A stretch of DNA of 45,690 nt, taken from Kiritimatiellia bacterium. Its GTDB lineage: Bacteria > Verrucomicrobiota > Kiritimatiellia > JAAZAB01. The stretch is taken from the NCBI GenBank assembly GCA_028715905.1, contig JAQUQV010000014.1, forward strand, positions 1 through 45,690, read 5' to 3'. Both the position numbers and the translations under genes were made by a program. Each line of letters opens with the position of its first letter. Within the stretch, counting starts at the first letter, position 1. The notes beneath the pieces are model-generated. The model searched no databases. It saw only the letters and a list, made by a program, of their open reading frames with translations, and was not told the DNA's origin. This document shows, in pieces, positions 8,347 to 16,447 of the stretch.

Positions 8347-8865
8347 ATGATTTTCAGCCGTAAAAAAACGTCGGCCGTTGACCGTCGCCTGGAAGAATTG
8401 CGGCGCGAAATGTCAAAAGTCGGCGCGGAAATCAAATCGCTGGCGCGCCATAAAAAACCGGCCGGCGCGTCCGGCGCGCCGCGTTCCGCCGGAATTCATT
8501 CGGCCGGGGCCGTTCCGCCGGCGTCCGGCGGCAATGAGGCGGCGTCCGTCTTGCCATTCCCGGAAGCCGGAAGGCGGCGGCCGGAACAGGACGGGGCAAT
8601 TCCCGGGGAACAGGAAAACGGGCCGTCCCGGCCGTTTTTTGCGCCGGATATCTCGGCGGCGAACGGCGGCGATCTGCCTCTCTTTGAAGACCGCAAATCC
8701 ATTTCGGGGACCGGCCGCGAAAAATTCGCGAATTATTTCATGGCCGGTCATTTTTCCAATCTGCGTCCGTTGCGCCAGGAAAAAAGGATTGTCAAAAACA
8801 AGGCCATTATCATGGTCATCCTGGTCGTGCTGGCGCTGGTCTGGCTTATCTTTTTCCTGCAATGA
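8347..8865 (+). CDS. Tail-anchored small protein, unknown function
   Basis: A 172-residue protein. Residues 10-35 are a charged amphipathic helix (RRLEELRREMSKVGAEIKSL), 38-110 a proline/alanine/glycine-rich linker, and the last 25 residues a single transmembrane helix (AIIMVILVVLALVWLIFFLQ) preceded by basic KNK. This layout matches the neighbouring 243-residue protein. The stop overlaps the ATG of the alcohol dehydrogenase gene by 4 bases (ATGA), suggesting translational coupling. No family recognised. Confidence 0.7.
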   Translation: MIFSRKKTSAVDRRLEELRREMSKVGAEIKSLARHKKPAGASGAPRSAGIHSAGAVPPASGGNEAASVLPFPEAGRRRPEQDGAIPGEQENGPSRPFFAPDISAANGGDLPLFEDRKSISGTGREKFANYFMAGHFSNLRPLRQEKRIVKNKAIIMVILVVLALVWLIFFLQ

Positions 8866-10046
8866 ATGCGGGAATTCAAAACGCAACCGAAAAACATCGC
8901 CGGATGCATGCCCTTGGGCCGGACTCGCCCATAATACCCGCCGCGGTTGTGTTTCCCGGTCATACAATCAGCGGCGCGGATGCCGCGCTCAAACTGATTG
9001 CGGAATGCGCCCGTTTTGGAAAACGAGGCGTGATCGTGCACGGCCGTTCCCTGGCGCAAAGCGGCAAATTGAAGAGCATTCTGGATAAGACTCCGGCCGG
9101 CCTCCAAATCGCCTGCCGCGGACACGGCGGCGGCGAGCCGACGCTTTCTCATTTGAAAGACGCCCTGGCGTTTACGAGGGAATGCCGCGCCGACTGGATA
9201 GCCGGCGTGGGCGGGGGCAGCGTGCTGGATTTGGCCAAGGCGTGCGCCGGCCTTTTTAAGGCCGGGAAGGAATTGGAGGCTTATCATGACGGCGCGCCGA
9301 TTGAGACGCCCGGCATCCCGTTTGCCGCCGTGCCGGCCACCGCCGGCACGGGTTCGGAAGCGACCATCAATTCCGTTCTGACGAACACGGAAAAGCGCCG
9401 GAAACAATCAATCAAAAACCCGCTCCTGATCGCCAGGCTCGTAATTCTTGATCACGTTTTGCTGGAATCTTGCCCGAAACAAACGATCGCTTATGCCGGC
9501 CTGGACGCTTTTACCCAGGCGATAGAAGCCTATACCAGCCGCATGGCCTGCTGGCTGAGCGACCAGCTCGGGCTGAAGGCGATCGGTCTTATTGCCGCCA
9601 ACCTTGAAAAAGTTTATCGCGGCGGAGGGCGCGCGGCCGGAAAGGGACTGCTCCTGGGCAGTTACCTGGCCGGTCTTTCCTTTTCCATGGCGCGTCTGGG
9701 CGTGGTGCACGGCCTGGCGCACCCGCTCGGGGTCCGGTATCATGCCCCGCATGGCTTGGTTTGCGGCGTCTGTCTGCCGCATGCCATTGAATTAAACCGG
9801 CCGGCAATGGGCGGGAAATATGAAGTCATGAGCCGGACAATCGGCGGCGATCTGCTTGTTTTTACGCGCCGCTTGCTGGAACGTTTTAAAATTGCCTCGC
9901 CGTTCAAGGGCAAGGAAATTATCGCGAAGGAAACGGTAATCCGCGAGACCCTGAAATCATGGTCGACCGCGGCCAATGCCAAGCCCGTGACCGCAACCGA
10001 CGTGGAATTTTTGCTGAAAAGACTGTTTGATAAGATATACGTTTGA
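8862..10046 (+). CDS. Iron-containing alcohol dehydrogenase family protein
   Basis: A 394-residue NAD(P)-dependent group III dehydrogenase. It shows the dinucleotide-binding signature GVGGGSVLDLAK (115-126) and the family signature VPATAGTGSEAT (157-168). Metal ligands expected from FucO are seen as D215 (GLDAFTQAIEAY), H287 (HGLAHPLG) and H297 (HAPHG), but the usual second ligand is Gln219 instead of His. The same DAxTQxIE variant occurs in other annotated members of the superfamily, so activity cannot be excluded. It overlaps the upstream gene by 4 bases. The last codons lie in a 16-bp tandem duplication. Substrate is unknown. Confidence 0.88.
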   Translation: MNAGIQNATEKHRRMHALGPDSPIIPAAVVFPGHTISGADAALKLIAECARFGKRGVIVHGRSLAQSGKLKSILDKTPAGLQIACRGHGGGEPTLSHLKDALAFTRECRADWIAGVGGGSVLDLAKACAGLFKAGKELEAYHDGAPIETPGIPFAAVPATAGTGSEATINSVLTNTEKRRKQSIKNPLLIARLVILDHVLLESCPKQTIAYAGLDAFTQAIEAYTSRMACWLSDQLGLKAIGLIAANLEKVYRGGGRAAGKGLLLGSYLAGLSFSMARLGVVHGLAHPLGVRYHAPHGLVCGVCLPHAIELNRPAMGGKYEVMSRTIGGDLLVFTRRLLERFKIASPFKGKEIIAKETVIRETLKSWSTAANAKPVTATDVEFLLKRLFDKIYV

Positions 10047-10056
10047 TAAGATATAC
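10025..10056 (+). repeat. 16-bp perfect tandem duplication at the end of the dehydrogenase gene
   Basis: GTTTGATAAGATATAC occurs at 10025-10040 and again at 10041-10056. The second copy supplies the stop codon (TGA 10044-10046), because 16 bases is not a multiple of three. Confidence 0.95.
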
Positions 10057-10071
10057 TGTTGAGGTAAAATT

Positions 10072-10812
10072 ATGAAGGTGATTTTTGTCGGCACGGCGCC
10101 CTGCACGCCGGATATCGGGAAAGAGGCCGCCTCTTTCATGATCAACAAGAATATCCTGGTGGACACCGGCTGGTGCAATGTGCTGAAGATGCGCGAATAT
10201 GGGCTGGATGCCGCCGATATTAAATATCTTGTCCTGACGCACCTGCACCAGGACCATTATCTGGGCCTGCCGCATTTGTTGTTTTATTTATGGAGCCGCA
10301 GATCCGCCGGCAAGGCCGTTTGTCCCCTGACGATTGTCGGTCCTTCCCGGAATGTGTGTGAAATTGTGGAGACAAGCAAAAAATTTCTTCAGTGGGAACG
10401 GTTTCCCGAGCTTGTGATAGATATTGATGTTGTCCCGATTGTTCCGGGGGAAACATACACGGGCGATGATTTTATTCTTGAAACGATTGCGGCCAAACAT
10501 GTTTCCGGCGGTAAAGTGGCCGCGGAAGCCTTGGCCGGCAAAATCACTTATCCGGCCGCGGGAAATACGATGGTCTTCAGCGGGGACACCTCGTTCCATC
10601 CGCCGCTGGCCGAATTTGCGCGGAAAACGCCCCTGCTCATTCATGACGCGGCTCACAGCGCTCCGGAGGAAGCCGCCCAAATAGCGAAAATGGCCGGGGC
10701 GGAGCGGTTGTATCTGATTCATGGCCAGCAGAAGGAGGAGATGCTGGATGATGTTCGGCGCATATTTCCGAAAACGTTTATCGCAAGGGAAGGGTTGGCG
10801 GTTGATTTTTAA
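10072..10812 (+). CDS. Metallo-beta-lactamase-fold hydrolase
   Basis: A 246-residue protein with the complete zinc signature HLHQDH (57-62) after LVLT. The N-terminal strand is MKVIFVGTAP; D31 sits in NILVDTGW, SGDTSF carries the later aspartate and LIHGQ the late histidine. The layout resembles RNase Z / lactonase-like family members, but without a tRNA-processing exosite, so the substrate is open. GAGGT (10061-10065) is a good SD for ATG 10072. It is followed one base after its stop by a second MBL-fold gene with a changed metal motif, which suggests a duplicated pair working together or on related substrates. Confidence 0.85.
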   Translation: MKVIFVGTAPCTPDIGKEAASFMINKNILVDTGWCNVLKMREYGLDAADIKYLVLTHLHQDHYLGLPHLLFYLWSRRSAGKAVCPLTIVGPSRNVCEIVETSKKFLQWERFPELVIDIDVVPIVPGETYTGDDFILETIAAKHVSGGKVAAEALAGKITYPAAGNTMVFSGDTSFHPPLAEFARKTPLLIHDAAHSAPEEAAQIAKMAGAERLYLIHGQQKEEMLDDVRRIFPKTFIAREGLAVDF

Positions 10813-10813
10813 T

Positions 10814-11596
10814 ATGAAGACAAAAATATATCTGATCGGAACGGCTTCCGGCATACCGACTTGGAACCGCTACACGGAGTCGGTCGCGCTTAAGATCGGC
10901 GACAATCTGTACCTTCTGGATGCCGGCGAACCGTGCAGCGCCTCCATGGTGCGGCTCGGGATAAATTACAACAGAATCAGGGCGGTCTTTATATCCCATA
11001 TGGATCCAGACCATTTTGCCGGACTTCCCATGCTCATCCAGACCATGGAGCTCTCGCAGAAAAGGAATGGATTGCCGCTGAAAATATTCCTTCCTCCCAA
11101 AGCCTGCCGGCCGGTGAAAGAATATTTGCGGATGATGTATCTTATGCCCGAGACCCTTTCGTTTAAACTGGAGTTTATACCGCTGAAAGAAGGAGAAATT
11201 TACAAAAACGCAAAAACATCTTTCTCCGTTCATCGCACCAATCACCTGAAACGTCGCTTCATATCAAGAAAAAATATGGCGCCGGTGCCGACCGATAGTT
11301 TTGCTTTTTCCGCGACCATGCCGGACAAAAGACGGTTGGTTTATACGGGGGATATTGCCGGGCCGCGCGATCTGGATGCCTTTATTGATAAGACAGATTT
11401 ATTGTTGGTTGAACTAGCCCACTTTAGACCGGAGGATCTCTTTGCCTGCTTGGCCGGCAAAAAAGTCGGCAAGATTGTCTGTCTCCATATTCATCCAGAC
11501 TGGAACGATCGCGAAAAGGAAATTCTGCGTCTCGGCCGGAAATATCTGAAAAAAAACGTCATTATCGGGACGGATGGGATGAAAATTGGGTTTTGA
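10814..11596 (+). CDS. Metallo-beta-lactamase-fold protein with altered metal motif
   Basis: A 260-residue paralogue-like partner of the preceding gene. The zinc loop reads SHMDPDHFAGLP: H62, D66 and H67 are kept but the second histidine of HxHxDH is Asp64. Other fold markers remain: YLLDAGEP near 33-40, YTGDIAGPRD near 176 and CLHIHPDW near 223. The aspartate may still bind metal, or the protein may have a different nuclearity. ATG 10814 begins one base after the upstream stop; longer in-frame starts would lie inside the upstream gene. It ends the plus-strand run, facing the minus-strand hypothetical gene across 150 bases. Confidence 0.8.
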   Translation: MKTKIYLIGTASGIPTWNRYTESVALKIGDNLYLLDAGEPCSASMVRLGINYNRIRAVFISHMDPDHFAGLPMLIQTMELSQKRNGLPLKIFLPPKACRPVKEYLRMMYLMPETLSFKLEFIPLKEGEIYKNAKTSFSVHRTNHLKRRFISRKNMAPVPTDSFAFSATMPDKRRLVYTGDIAGPRDLDAFIDKTDLLLVELAHFRPEDLFACLAGKKVGKIVCLHIHPDWNDREKEILRLGRKYLKKNVIIGTDGMKIGF

Positions 11597-11746
11597 TCAG
11601 AGAATGGGAATCTTGCCGCAAGGATGCGCAAAATTCACAAGATAGTCTTGCCGCCATACCATGGCGACTCCGGTTTCATTTCCCGTAGTCCTTCATAGAA
11701 TGAAAGCATCCTTTGCGCTCTGCTTGCGCTTTTTGCGGCTAAAAAT
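11597..11746. repeat. Convergent gap holding two GCGCAA-type iterative repeat pieces in opposite orientation
   Basis: One piece runs on the plus strand near 11611-11641 (CTTGCCGCAAGGATGCGCAA...). A second is inverted near 11705-11741; its complement begins AGCCGCAAAAAGCGCAAG. Both resemble the short iterative GCCGCAAAxAGCGCAAAG elements common between genes in some bacteria. No gene is seen here. Confidence 0.5.
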
Positions 11747-12217
11747 TTAAAATCCCCGGTTCTGGATCAAACGGGCGAGTTCCTGCTGGAAGGCCTGCAA
11801 ATCGTCCTGGCTTGGCCGGTAACCGGCATTCCCGGCTGACAGCGCCAGGCGTCCGAACTGGTCCAGGGACCAGGCGGCCGTTTCGCCGTCGCTGAAGGTT
11901 ACCTTTCCGCTGACGATCGCCCCGGCTTTTACGACGCGGTCAAGTTCCACGCTTACGCCGCCGGGCGCGGCCTTTTCTTCGGGGACTTCGTCTTCTGCGC
12001 CGGCGGAGGACGGTTTTGAGAGATCAATGTCCGCCGGCGCGGCCGGCGTTTTTTCCTTGATGTCCAGGTTCAGATCCAGGACGAGGAAACGGGTTTCCAT
12101 GAAAGTGACCGGGATTTTGAGCTCTTCCTTGATTTTTTTCTGGATTTCCGGGAGCGTTGCGCCCGCGGTTACCCATTGCCGCACCAGTTCTTTCTGTTCT
12201 TGATTCAATTGTGTCAT
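11747..12217 (-). CDS. Conserved-looking hypothetical protein
   Basis: A 156-residue soluble protein with no family assigned. Residues 1-50 form a helical segment resembling a small helix-turn-helix (LVRQWVTAGATLPEIQKKIK), 52-95 a Pro/Ala/Glu-rich linker, and 95-156 a compact domain (VELDRVVKAGAIVSGKVTFS, then WSLDQFGRLAL) ending in an amphipathic helix (LQAFQQELARLIQ). The two structured ends and even coding composition support a real gene. It lies 204 bases downstream of yraN on the same strand, at the end of the translation block. A DNA- or protein-binding role would be a guess. Confidence 0.7.
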   Translation of the reverse strand: MTQLNQEQKELVRQWVTAGATLPEIQKKIKEELKIPVTFMETRFLVLDLNLDIKEKTPAAPADIDLSKPSSAGAEDEVPEEKAAPGGVSVELDRVVKAGAIVSGKVTFSDGETAAWSLDQFGRLALSAGNAGYRPSQDDLQAFQQELARLIQNRGF

Positions 12218-12421
12218 GATTTCTGTCCGCCTGATAAAAAAATTCGGTTAAGGATTTGCCGGTTACAATGCCAGAAAGAATCAGTTTCGTCAAGCCCCGC
12301 GGCCTTGGGATATTTTCTTCTGAGGCCGTGGGCCCGTAGCGGGTTGATGAGAATAACTCCGGAAATTACCCGGCATGCCAGGGTCAAGACCGGGCCGCGG
12401 CGGGGTTTCCCGGGATCAATT

Positions 12422-12856
12422 TCAAGGCACGCGAAAATTTTTCGGCAGGGGGAAGGCGTTTTCAATATGGCGGACAACCGGCTGCCGGCCGTCCGGATGT
12501 CCGATAATTTCAACGACGTCAAAACGGAAACTGGCCGGCTGTTTTTTGAGTTTTTTAAGGTAGCGGACGGCCGCCCGGGACATGCGAAAGCGTTTTTGGC
12601 GGTCAACCGCCGCGAGCGGCCGGCCGAATTCCTCGTTAAGGCGGGTTTTGACCTCAATGAAAACAAGCATGTTGCCGGAACGCGCAATCAGGTCAATTTC
12701 GTCCCGCGGTCCCACGCGGGTCCGCCGGCCGAGAATTTTGTATCCTTTCGCTTGCAGGATGCTTTCCGCTTCGCGTTCGCCCCACAGCCCGCTGCGCTGG
12801 CGCGGCGTCATGCGCGCTCTGCGGCGGGTTACAAGGGATACAATGCGTTTCCACAT
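12422..12856 (-). CDS. YraN family (UPF0102) nuclease-like protein
   Basis: A 144-residue protein with the YraN pattern: GLWGEREAESIL (24-35), then RDEIDLIAR (51-59) and VFIEVKTR (65-72). The conserved E, D and ExK residues match the restriction-endonuclease-like fold of the family, whose biological role is not settled. It is encoded 25 bases after rnhB on the same strand, which is the standard neighbour order rplS-rnhB-yraN in many bacteria. Start at ATG 12856; the SD is weak. Confidence 0.9.
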   Translation of the reverse strand: MWKRIVSLVTRRRARMTPRQRSGLWGEREAESILQAKGYKILGRRTRVGPRDEIDLIARSGNMLVFIEVKTRLNEEFGRPLAAVDRQKRFRMSRAAVRYLKKLKKQPASFRFDVVEIIGHPDGRQPVVRHIENAFPLPKNFRVP

Positions 12857-12881
12857 GGGTTCTCAATCCGGCTTGTCCGGA

Positions 12882-13541
12882 TTAAAGTTCAGGGCAAAAA
12901 AGCTCTTTCCTGTTGCGCAGGTTTTCTATCTCGCGCACCGGCCGGAAGGAACGCCGGTGATGCTCGGTCGGGCCGTATTTCAATAATGCCTGGATGTGGG
13001 CGGGAGTGCCGTAACCTTTATGGCGGCCGAAGCCGTATTCCGGGCGCCAGCGGTCAAGCTCCAGCATCCATTGGTCGCGCACGACTTTGGCGATTACACT
13101 GGCCGCGGCAACGGAAAGGCTGCGCGCATCCCCCTTGATCACCGCCGTTGAAGGGCAGGGCAGGCCTGCGACCGGCCGGCCGTCAACAATGGCATGATCC
13201 GGCGGCGAACAGAGGCCGGACAGGGCGCGGCCCATGGTAACGTGCGTGGCGGAAAGGATGTTGATTTTATCAATCTCGGTTGCATTGCCGAAACCAATCC
13301 CGATTTCAACTTCCGGCGACTGGGTGAGCAGGGCAAAGAAATGGTTCCGCTGGTTTTCCGATAATTGCTTGGAGTCGGTGAGGCTTGCGAAGAGGTCTCC
13401 CCGTTTCTTTTCAATGTAATCGCGGGCGAACACAACCGCGGCGGCCACCACGGGGCCGGCCAGCGGGCCGCGGCCGACTTCGTCCACTCCGGCGATGCGC
13501 CGGCATCCCTTGGCCCAGAACTGATGTTCAAATTCCAGCAA
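12882..13541 (-). CDS. rnhB: Ribonuclease HII
   Basis: Removes RNA from RNA-DNA hybrids and misincorporated ribonucleotides. The DEDD-type active site is visible: IAGVDEVGRGPLAG (first D and E), HAIVDGRPV (third acid) and SVIAKVVRD (fourth). LTDSKQL, the family motif after the first strand, is also present. About 219 residues from TTG 13541, normal for the family. No ATG or GTG occurs at a sensible place. A strong SD (AAGGAGG, 13565-13559) lies 17 bases from TTG 13541 but exactly 8 bases from an in-frame ACG (13550-13548), so the true start is uncertain. The SD overlaps the end of rplS. Confidence 0.93.
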   Translation of the reverse strand: MLEFEHQFWAKGCRRIAGVDEVGRGPLAGPVVAAAVVFARDYIEKKRGDLFASLTDSKQLSENQRNHFFALLTQSPEVEIGIGFGNATEIDKINILSATHVTMGRALSGLCSPPDHAIVDGRPVAGLPCPSTAVIKGDARSLSVAAASVIAKVVRDQWMLELDRWRPEYGFGRHKGYGTPAHIQALLKYGPTEHHRRSFRPVREIENLRNRKELFCPEL

Positions 13542-13563
13542 GTCGGACGTAAACCCTGCCTCC

Positions 13564-13917
13564 TTAAGCTTCGGCGCTGGCCAAGCGGGCCTGTTTTCCG
13601 GTGCGTTTGCGGAGATAATAGAGCTTGGCCCGTCTGGCTTTGCCTGAAAACTCAACTTTAATGGCGGTGATGTTGGGGGAATGAAGCGGGAATATGCGTT
13701 CCACGTCCTCGCCAAAAGAAGTTTTCCGGACGGTAATGGTTGCGGTTGCGCCCGAGCCGTGCCGGGCGATGAGGATTCCGGAATAAGCCTGCACGCGTTC
13801 CTTGTCGCCCTCCTTGATTTTTACCGAGACCCGGATGGTGTCCCCGATCTGGAACGGCGGATGCTTGATCTTGGAGCGGTTTTCAGCGTCAATTTTAGCG
13901 GTGATATCAGAAGCCAT
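13564..13917 (-). CDS. rplS: 50S ribosomal protein L19
   Basis: A 117-residue large-subunit protein at the 30S-50S interface. [34 protein letters not shown] and [12 protein letters not shown] are the conserved L19 blocks, and the C-terminus is basic ([19 protein letters not shown]). Full length. The SD (GAGG) precedes ATG 13917. It follows trmD and precedes rnhB as in many bacteria. Confidence 0.98.
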   Translation of the reverse strand: MASDITAKIDAENRSKIKHPPFQIGDTIRVSVKIKEGDKERVQAYSGILIARHGSGATATITVRKTSFGEDVERIFPLHSPNITAIKVEFSGKARRAKLYYLRKRTGKQARLASAEA

Positions 13918-13953
13918 GTTTTTCCTCTTTCCTCTGGTTGTTCAGCCGGCCAA

Positions 13954-14712
13954 TTAATCTACATTTTTTATGCGATCGGTCAAGCAGTTATTTTGTCCGG
14001 TTTCGCGGGCGGGGGGCGTTTTGACCGCGCCGCCTGCGGCCAGGTCGGGCCGCCGCGCGCGCGTCCTGGCCCGCGACTGTTCTTTTCGCCAGCGCTCTAT
14101 TTCCGCATGGTTGCCCGAGAGCAGGACCGGCGGCACTTTCATTCCGCGGAATACCTCCGGCCGCGTGTATTGCGGATGTTCCAATGCATACTCTCCGAAA
14201 GAATCCATGGCGGCCGATTCTTCCGCCCCGAGGACGTTCGGCAGGAGGCGCACGATGGCGTCAATCACGACCGCCGCCGCCAGCGCGCCGTTGGTCAGGA
14301 CGTAATCCCCGATTGAAATCTCGTCGGTAACGAGCGCCTGGCTGACGCGCTCGTCCACGCCCTCGTAATTGCCGCAGATAAAAATCAGATGGCCGGCGCC
14401 GCCCAGGGCGCGGGCTTCCGCCTGGTTGAAGACCCTTCCCTGGGGCGACATTAATATGACGCGCGCCTCCTGCGTTTTTATCGATTCCACCGCCTTGAAT
14501 ACCGGCTCGGGCTTGATGACCATTCCCGGACCGCCGCCGTAGGGGCGGTCGTCAACCGTCTGGTGCCGGTCGCCGGTGAAATCCCTCATGTTGATGATGT
14601 TGTAAATCACCGCCTGTTTTTCGGCGGCGCGTTTCAAAATGCTTTCGGCCAGAAATGCCGACAGGATTTTCGGAAAGATGGTGATAACATCAATTCTGAG
14701 CGGTGGCTGCAT
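13954..14712 (-). CDS. trmD: tRNA (guanine-N1)-methyltransferase
   Basis: A 252-residue SPOUT-class enzyme that methylates G37 of tRNAs to prevent frameshifting. The trefoil-knot S-adenosylmethionine site is seen as [25 protein letters not shown] and [31 protein letters not shown] is the conserved N-terminal loop. The usual SGGE of the third motif reads TNGA here, a mild variation. ATG 14712 gives the standard RIDVITIFP start. rimM, normally just upstream, is absent: only 76 bases separate trmD from khpA. Confidence 0.97.
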   Translation of the reverse strand: MQPPLRIDVITIFPKILSAFLAESILKRAAEKQAVIYNIINMRDFTGDRHQTVDDRPYGGGPGMVIKPEPVFKAVESIKTQEARVILMSPQGRVFNQAEARALGGAGHLIFICGNYEGVDERVSQALVTDEISIGDYVLTNGALAAAVVIDAIVRLLPNVLGAEESAAMDSFGEYALEHPQYTRPEVFRGMKVPPVLLSGNHAEIERWRKEQSRARTRARRPDLAAGGAVKTPPARETGQNNCLTDRIKNVD

Positions 14713-14788
14713 AACGGAACGCGGGGCACAAAAAGGCGCGCAACGCGCAAAGTTTTCCGCAACCCCTGGATTAATGGAACTTGGGATG

Positions 14789-15019
14789 TTATTCCACAAT
14801 TTCCAGCATGGATTTCTTTTTTTGCTTTGCCGCCAGCACGCCCAAAAGAGTCCGGATGGCGCCGATGGTTTTGCCGCTGCGGCCGATAATGCGCCCCATA
14901 TCTTCGCTGTTGCAGCGCACTTCAAAAACCACGGTCTGTTGTCCGAGGAACGCGGAGAGCGCCACTTCGTCCGGATAATCGGCCAGAGCCTTCAGGATAT
15001 TTTCAAGGAAGCTTTTCAT
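14789..15019 (-). CDS. khpA: KH-domain RNA-binding protein (KhpA)
   Basis: A 76-residue single KH domain with the GxxG loop in [19 protein letters not shown], preceded by a short helix and strand. KhpA-type proteins are general RNA chaperones encoded between rpsP and rimM/trmD. Its ATG (15019) overlaps the rpsP stop by 4 bases, so translation is coupled to S16 synthesis. Confidence 0.95.
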   Translation of the reverse strand: MKSFLENILKALADYPDEVALSAFLGQQTVVFEVRCNSEDMGRIIGRSGKTIGAIRTLLGVLAAKQKKKSMLEIVE

Positions 15020-15372
15020 GGCTTATCCGCGGCGGCCGGGGCCGGGGAAGCCTCTTTTTGCGGTTCTTCCTTTTTCTCCGCTTTTTTGGCGGGACCCTTT
15101 TTTCTCGGTTTCTTGGCGGTGGAACAGGTCAGGCCGCGTCTGGCCTTGTTGACCAGAGTGCGGACAGTGGCTGAAAGCAAAGCCCCTTTGCCCAGCCAGA
15201 CGTCTATTTTCTCGAGCTTGAGCTGAAAATTGTTCGTTGATTTTTTCGGGTCATACCAGCCGAGCATTTCCAGGTATTTGCCGTCGCGGGGCGCGCGTTC
15301 GTCGGTGGCCACGATTCTGAAACAAGGATCGTTGTTTGCCCCGGTCCGGCGGCATCTGATAATAACTGCCAT
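15016..15372 (-). CDS. rpsP: 30S ribosomal protein S16
   Basis: A 118-residue small-subunit assembly protein. MAVIIRCRRTGANNDPCFRI is the conserved start, with EMLGWYDPKK and the C-terminal core after it. Residues about 90-118 are an extra lysine/alanine/proline tail. ATG 15372 is preceded by a good SD (GGGAGGAA) with 5-6 base spacing; upstream in-frame codons are not part of the family. Confidence 0.98.
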   Translation of the reverse strand: MAVIIRCRRTGANNDPCFRIVATDERAPRDGKYLEMLGWYDPKKSTNNFQLKLEKIDVWLGKGALLSATVRTLVNKARRGLTCSTAKKPRKKGPAKKAEKKEEPQKEASPAPAAADKP

Positions 15373-15435
15373 TGATTCCTCCCTTGTATTAAAGTTAGCT
15401 AGCTCCGGATTAATACACCATTTGCGGCCCGGCAT

Positions 15436-16335
15436 TCAAGCCTTTTTTTTCGTTGTTCGGCGGCGCGCGGCGTTTTGCGCCGGTTTTACCGCGGTTATCA
15501 GGCGGTCGTGTCCGGAACAATCGGGGCGCGCGGCGCTGCGGCTGAACCCGGATGCGGCCAGCAGTTGCCGGACTTGCGGCCATTGGTCAAAGCCGATTTC
15601 CATGAATAAAAAACCGCCGGGTTTCAATATCTCATAAGATTTTTTAACAAGCGGACGGATGACCCGCAGGCCGTCCGCTCCGCCGTCCAGCGCCGCGCGC
15701 GGCTCCCAGAGCCGGACATTTTTTTCCAGGTCATGAAAGTCGGCCGTGCGCACGTAGGGCGGGTTGGCTGCGACCGCATCCAGCCCCCGGGGCGCGCGCC
15801 AGCCGGCCAGATCGGCCGTAATGAATTTGATGGCATGCGCCACCCCGTGGCGCCGCGCGTTTTCTTCCGCCAGCGCGATGGCCCCGGCGGAAGAGTCAAG
15901 CGCGATGTATTTCCCGTTTTTCTTGCGCAATGCCAGAGTGATAATAATGCAGCCGTTGCCCGTGCCGATGTCAATGATGGCGGGCGCGTCCGCCTGCCAG
16001 AGCGGTTCAAAGCCGAGGATGCTTTCCACCAGCTCTTCCGTTTCCGGACGCGGGATCAGGGCGCGGCGGTCGCATTTCAAGACATGGCCCATGAAGTCTG
16101 TTTTGCCGAGGACATATTGAATCGGCTCATGTTTTTCCAGGCGGCGGATGCCTTGCTCAATTGCAACGGCCCGGGCGGAGGCCAATTTTTCATGCAAGCG
16201 CAGAGCCAGTTCAAGGCGCGGACAATTGAAGGCGTCCGCCGCCAGTATTTCCGCGGCAAGTTCCGGCCGGTCAACTCCGGCGGCCTGCAGACGGTTTTTG
16301 GATTCATTCAGGATTGCCAGCACTGTTGAGTTCAT
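15436..16335 (-). CDS. prmC: Release factor glutamine methyltransferase
   Basis: A 299-residue class I methyltransferase that methylates the GGQ glutamine of release factors. It has a helical N-terminal domain (to about residue 85), SAM-binding IIDIGTGNGCIIITLA, and the catalytic NPPYVRT motif with the family block LWEPRAALDGGADGL after it. It is encoded directly after prfA, the gene for its substrate, on the same strand. ATG 16335 is preferred; an upstream codon would add 11 non-family residues. A basic tail follows the core. Confidence 0.97.
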   Translation of the reverse strand: MNSTVLAILNESKNRLQAAGVDRPELAAEILAADAFNCPRLELALRLHEKLASARAVAIEQGIRRLEKHEPIQYVLGKTDFMGHVLKCDRRALIPRPETEELVESILGFEPLWQADAPAIIDIGTGNGCIIITLALRKKNGKYIALDSSAGAIALAEENARRHGVAHAIKFITADLAGWRAPRGLDAVAANPPYVRTADFHDLEKNVRLWEPRAALDGGADGLRVIRPLVKKSYEILKPGGFLFMEIGFDQWPQVRQLLAASGFSRSAARPDCSGHDRLITAVKPAQNAARRRTTKKKA

Positions 16336-16390
16336 TTTCAAAAATCGCCCGGCAGTGCCGGGCTGCATTTTCTCTTATGTTATGTTTTTT

Positions 16391-16420
16391 TGCAGGAGCG
16401 CCGCCCCGTTGGCGCAATGA
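16391..16420 (+). repeat. REP-like palindrome, copy A
   Basis: TGCAGGAGCGCC followed by an 8-base loop and GGCGC (stem GCGCC 16398-16402 with GGCGC 16411-16415). Copy B at 23511-23541 on the other strand matches at 21 of 25 aligned positions from TG to GGCGC. The form resembles the REP elements of Pseudomonas (TGTAGGAGC flank plus short GC stem). It lies between prfA and prmC. Confidence 0.6.
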
Positions 16421-16447
16421 TTTTTGAATACCAAAATTCAAAACAAT

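Noticed and set aside
8378-9088. A 236-codon plus-strand open frame overlapping the tail-anchored protein and dehydrogenase
   Set aside because: It is rich in Arg and Trp, typical of an out-of-frame reading in GC-rich DNA, and the dehydrogenase frame is unambiguous.
9500-9540. Loss of a metal ligand (Gln219) in the iron-type dehydrogenase taken as inactivation
   Set aside because: The same DAxTQxIE variant is seen in other members of the superfamily, so it marks a subgroup rather than a broken enzyme.
12218-12421. Possible small gene between yraN and the 156-residue protein
   Set aside because: Frames here extend out of yraN or into the next gene and show no start, SD or motif.
12176-13138. 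A 320-codon plus-strand open frame across yraN and rnhB
   Set aside because: Both minus-strand genes have clear family motifs over this span; the plus frame has none.
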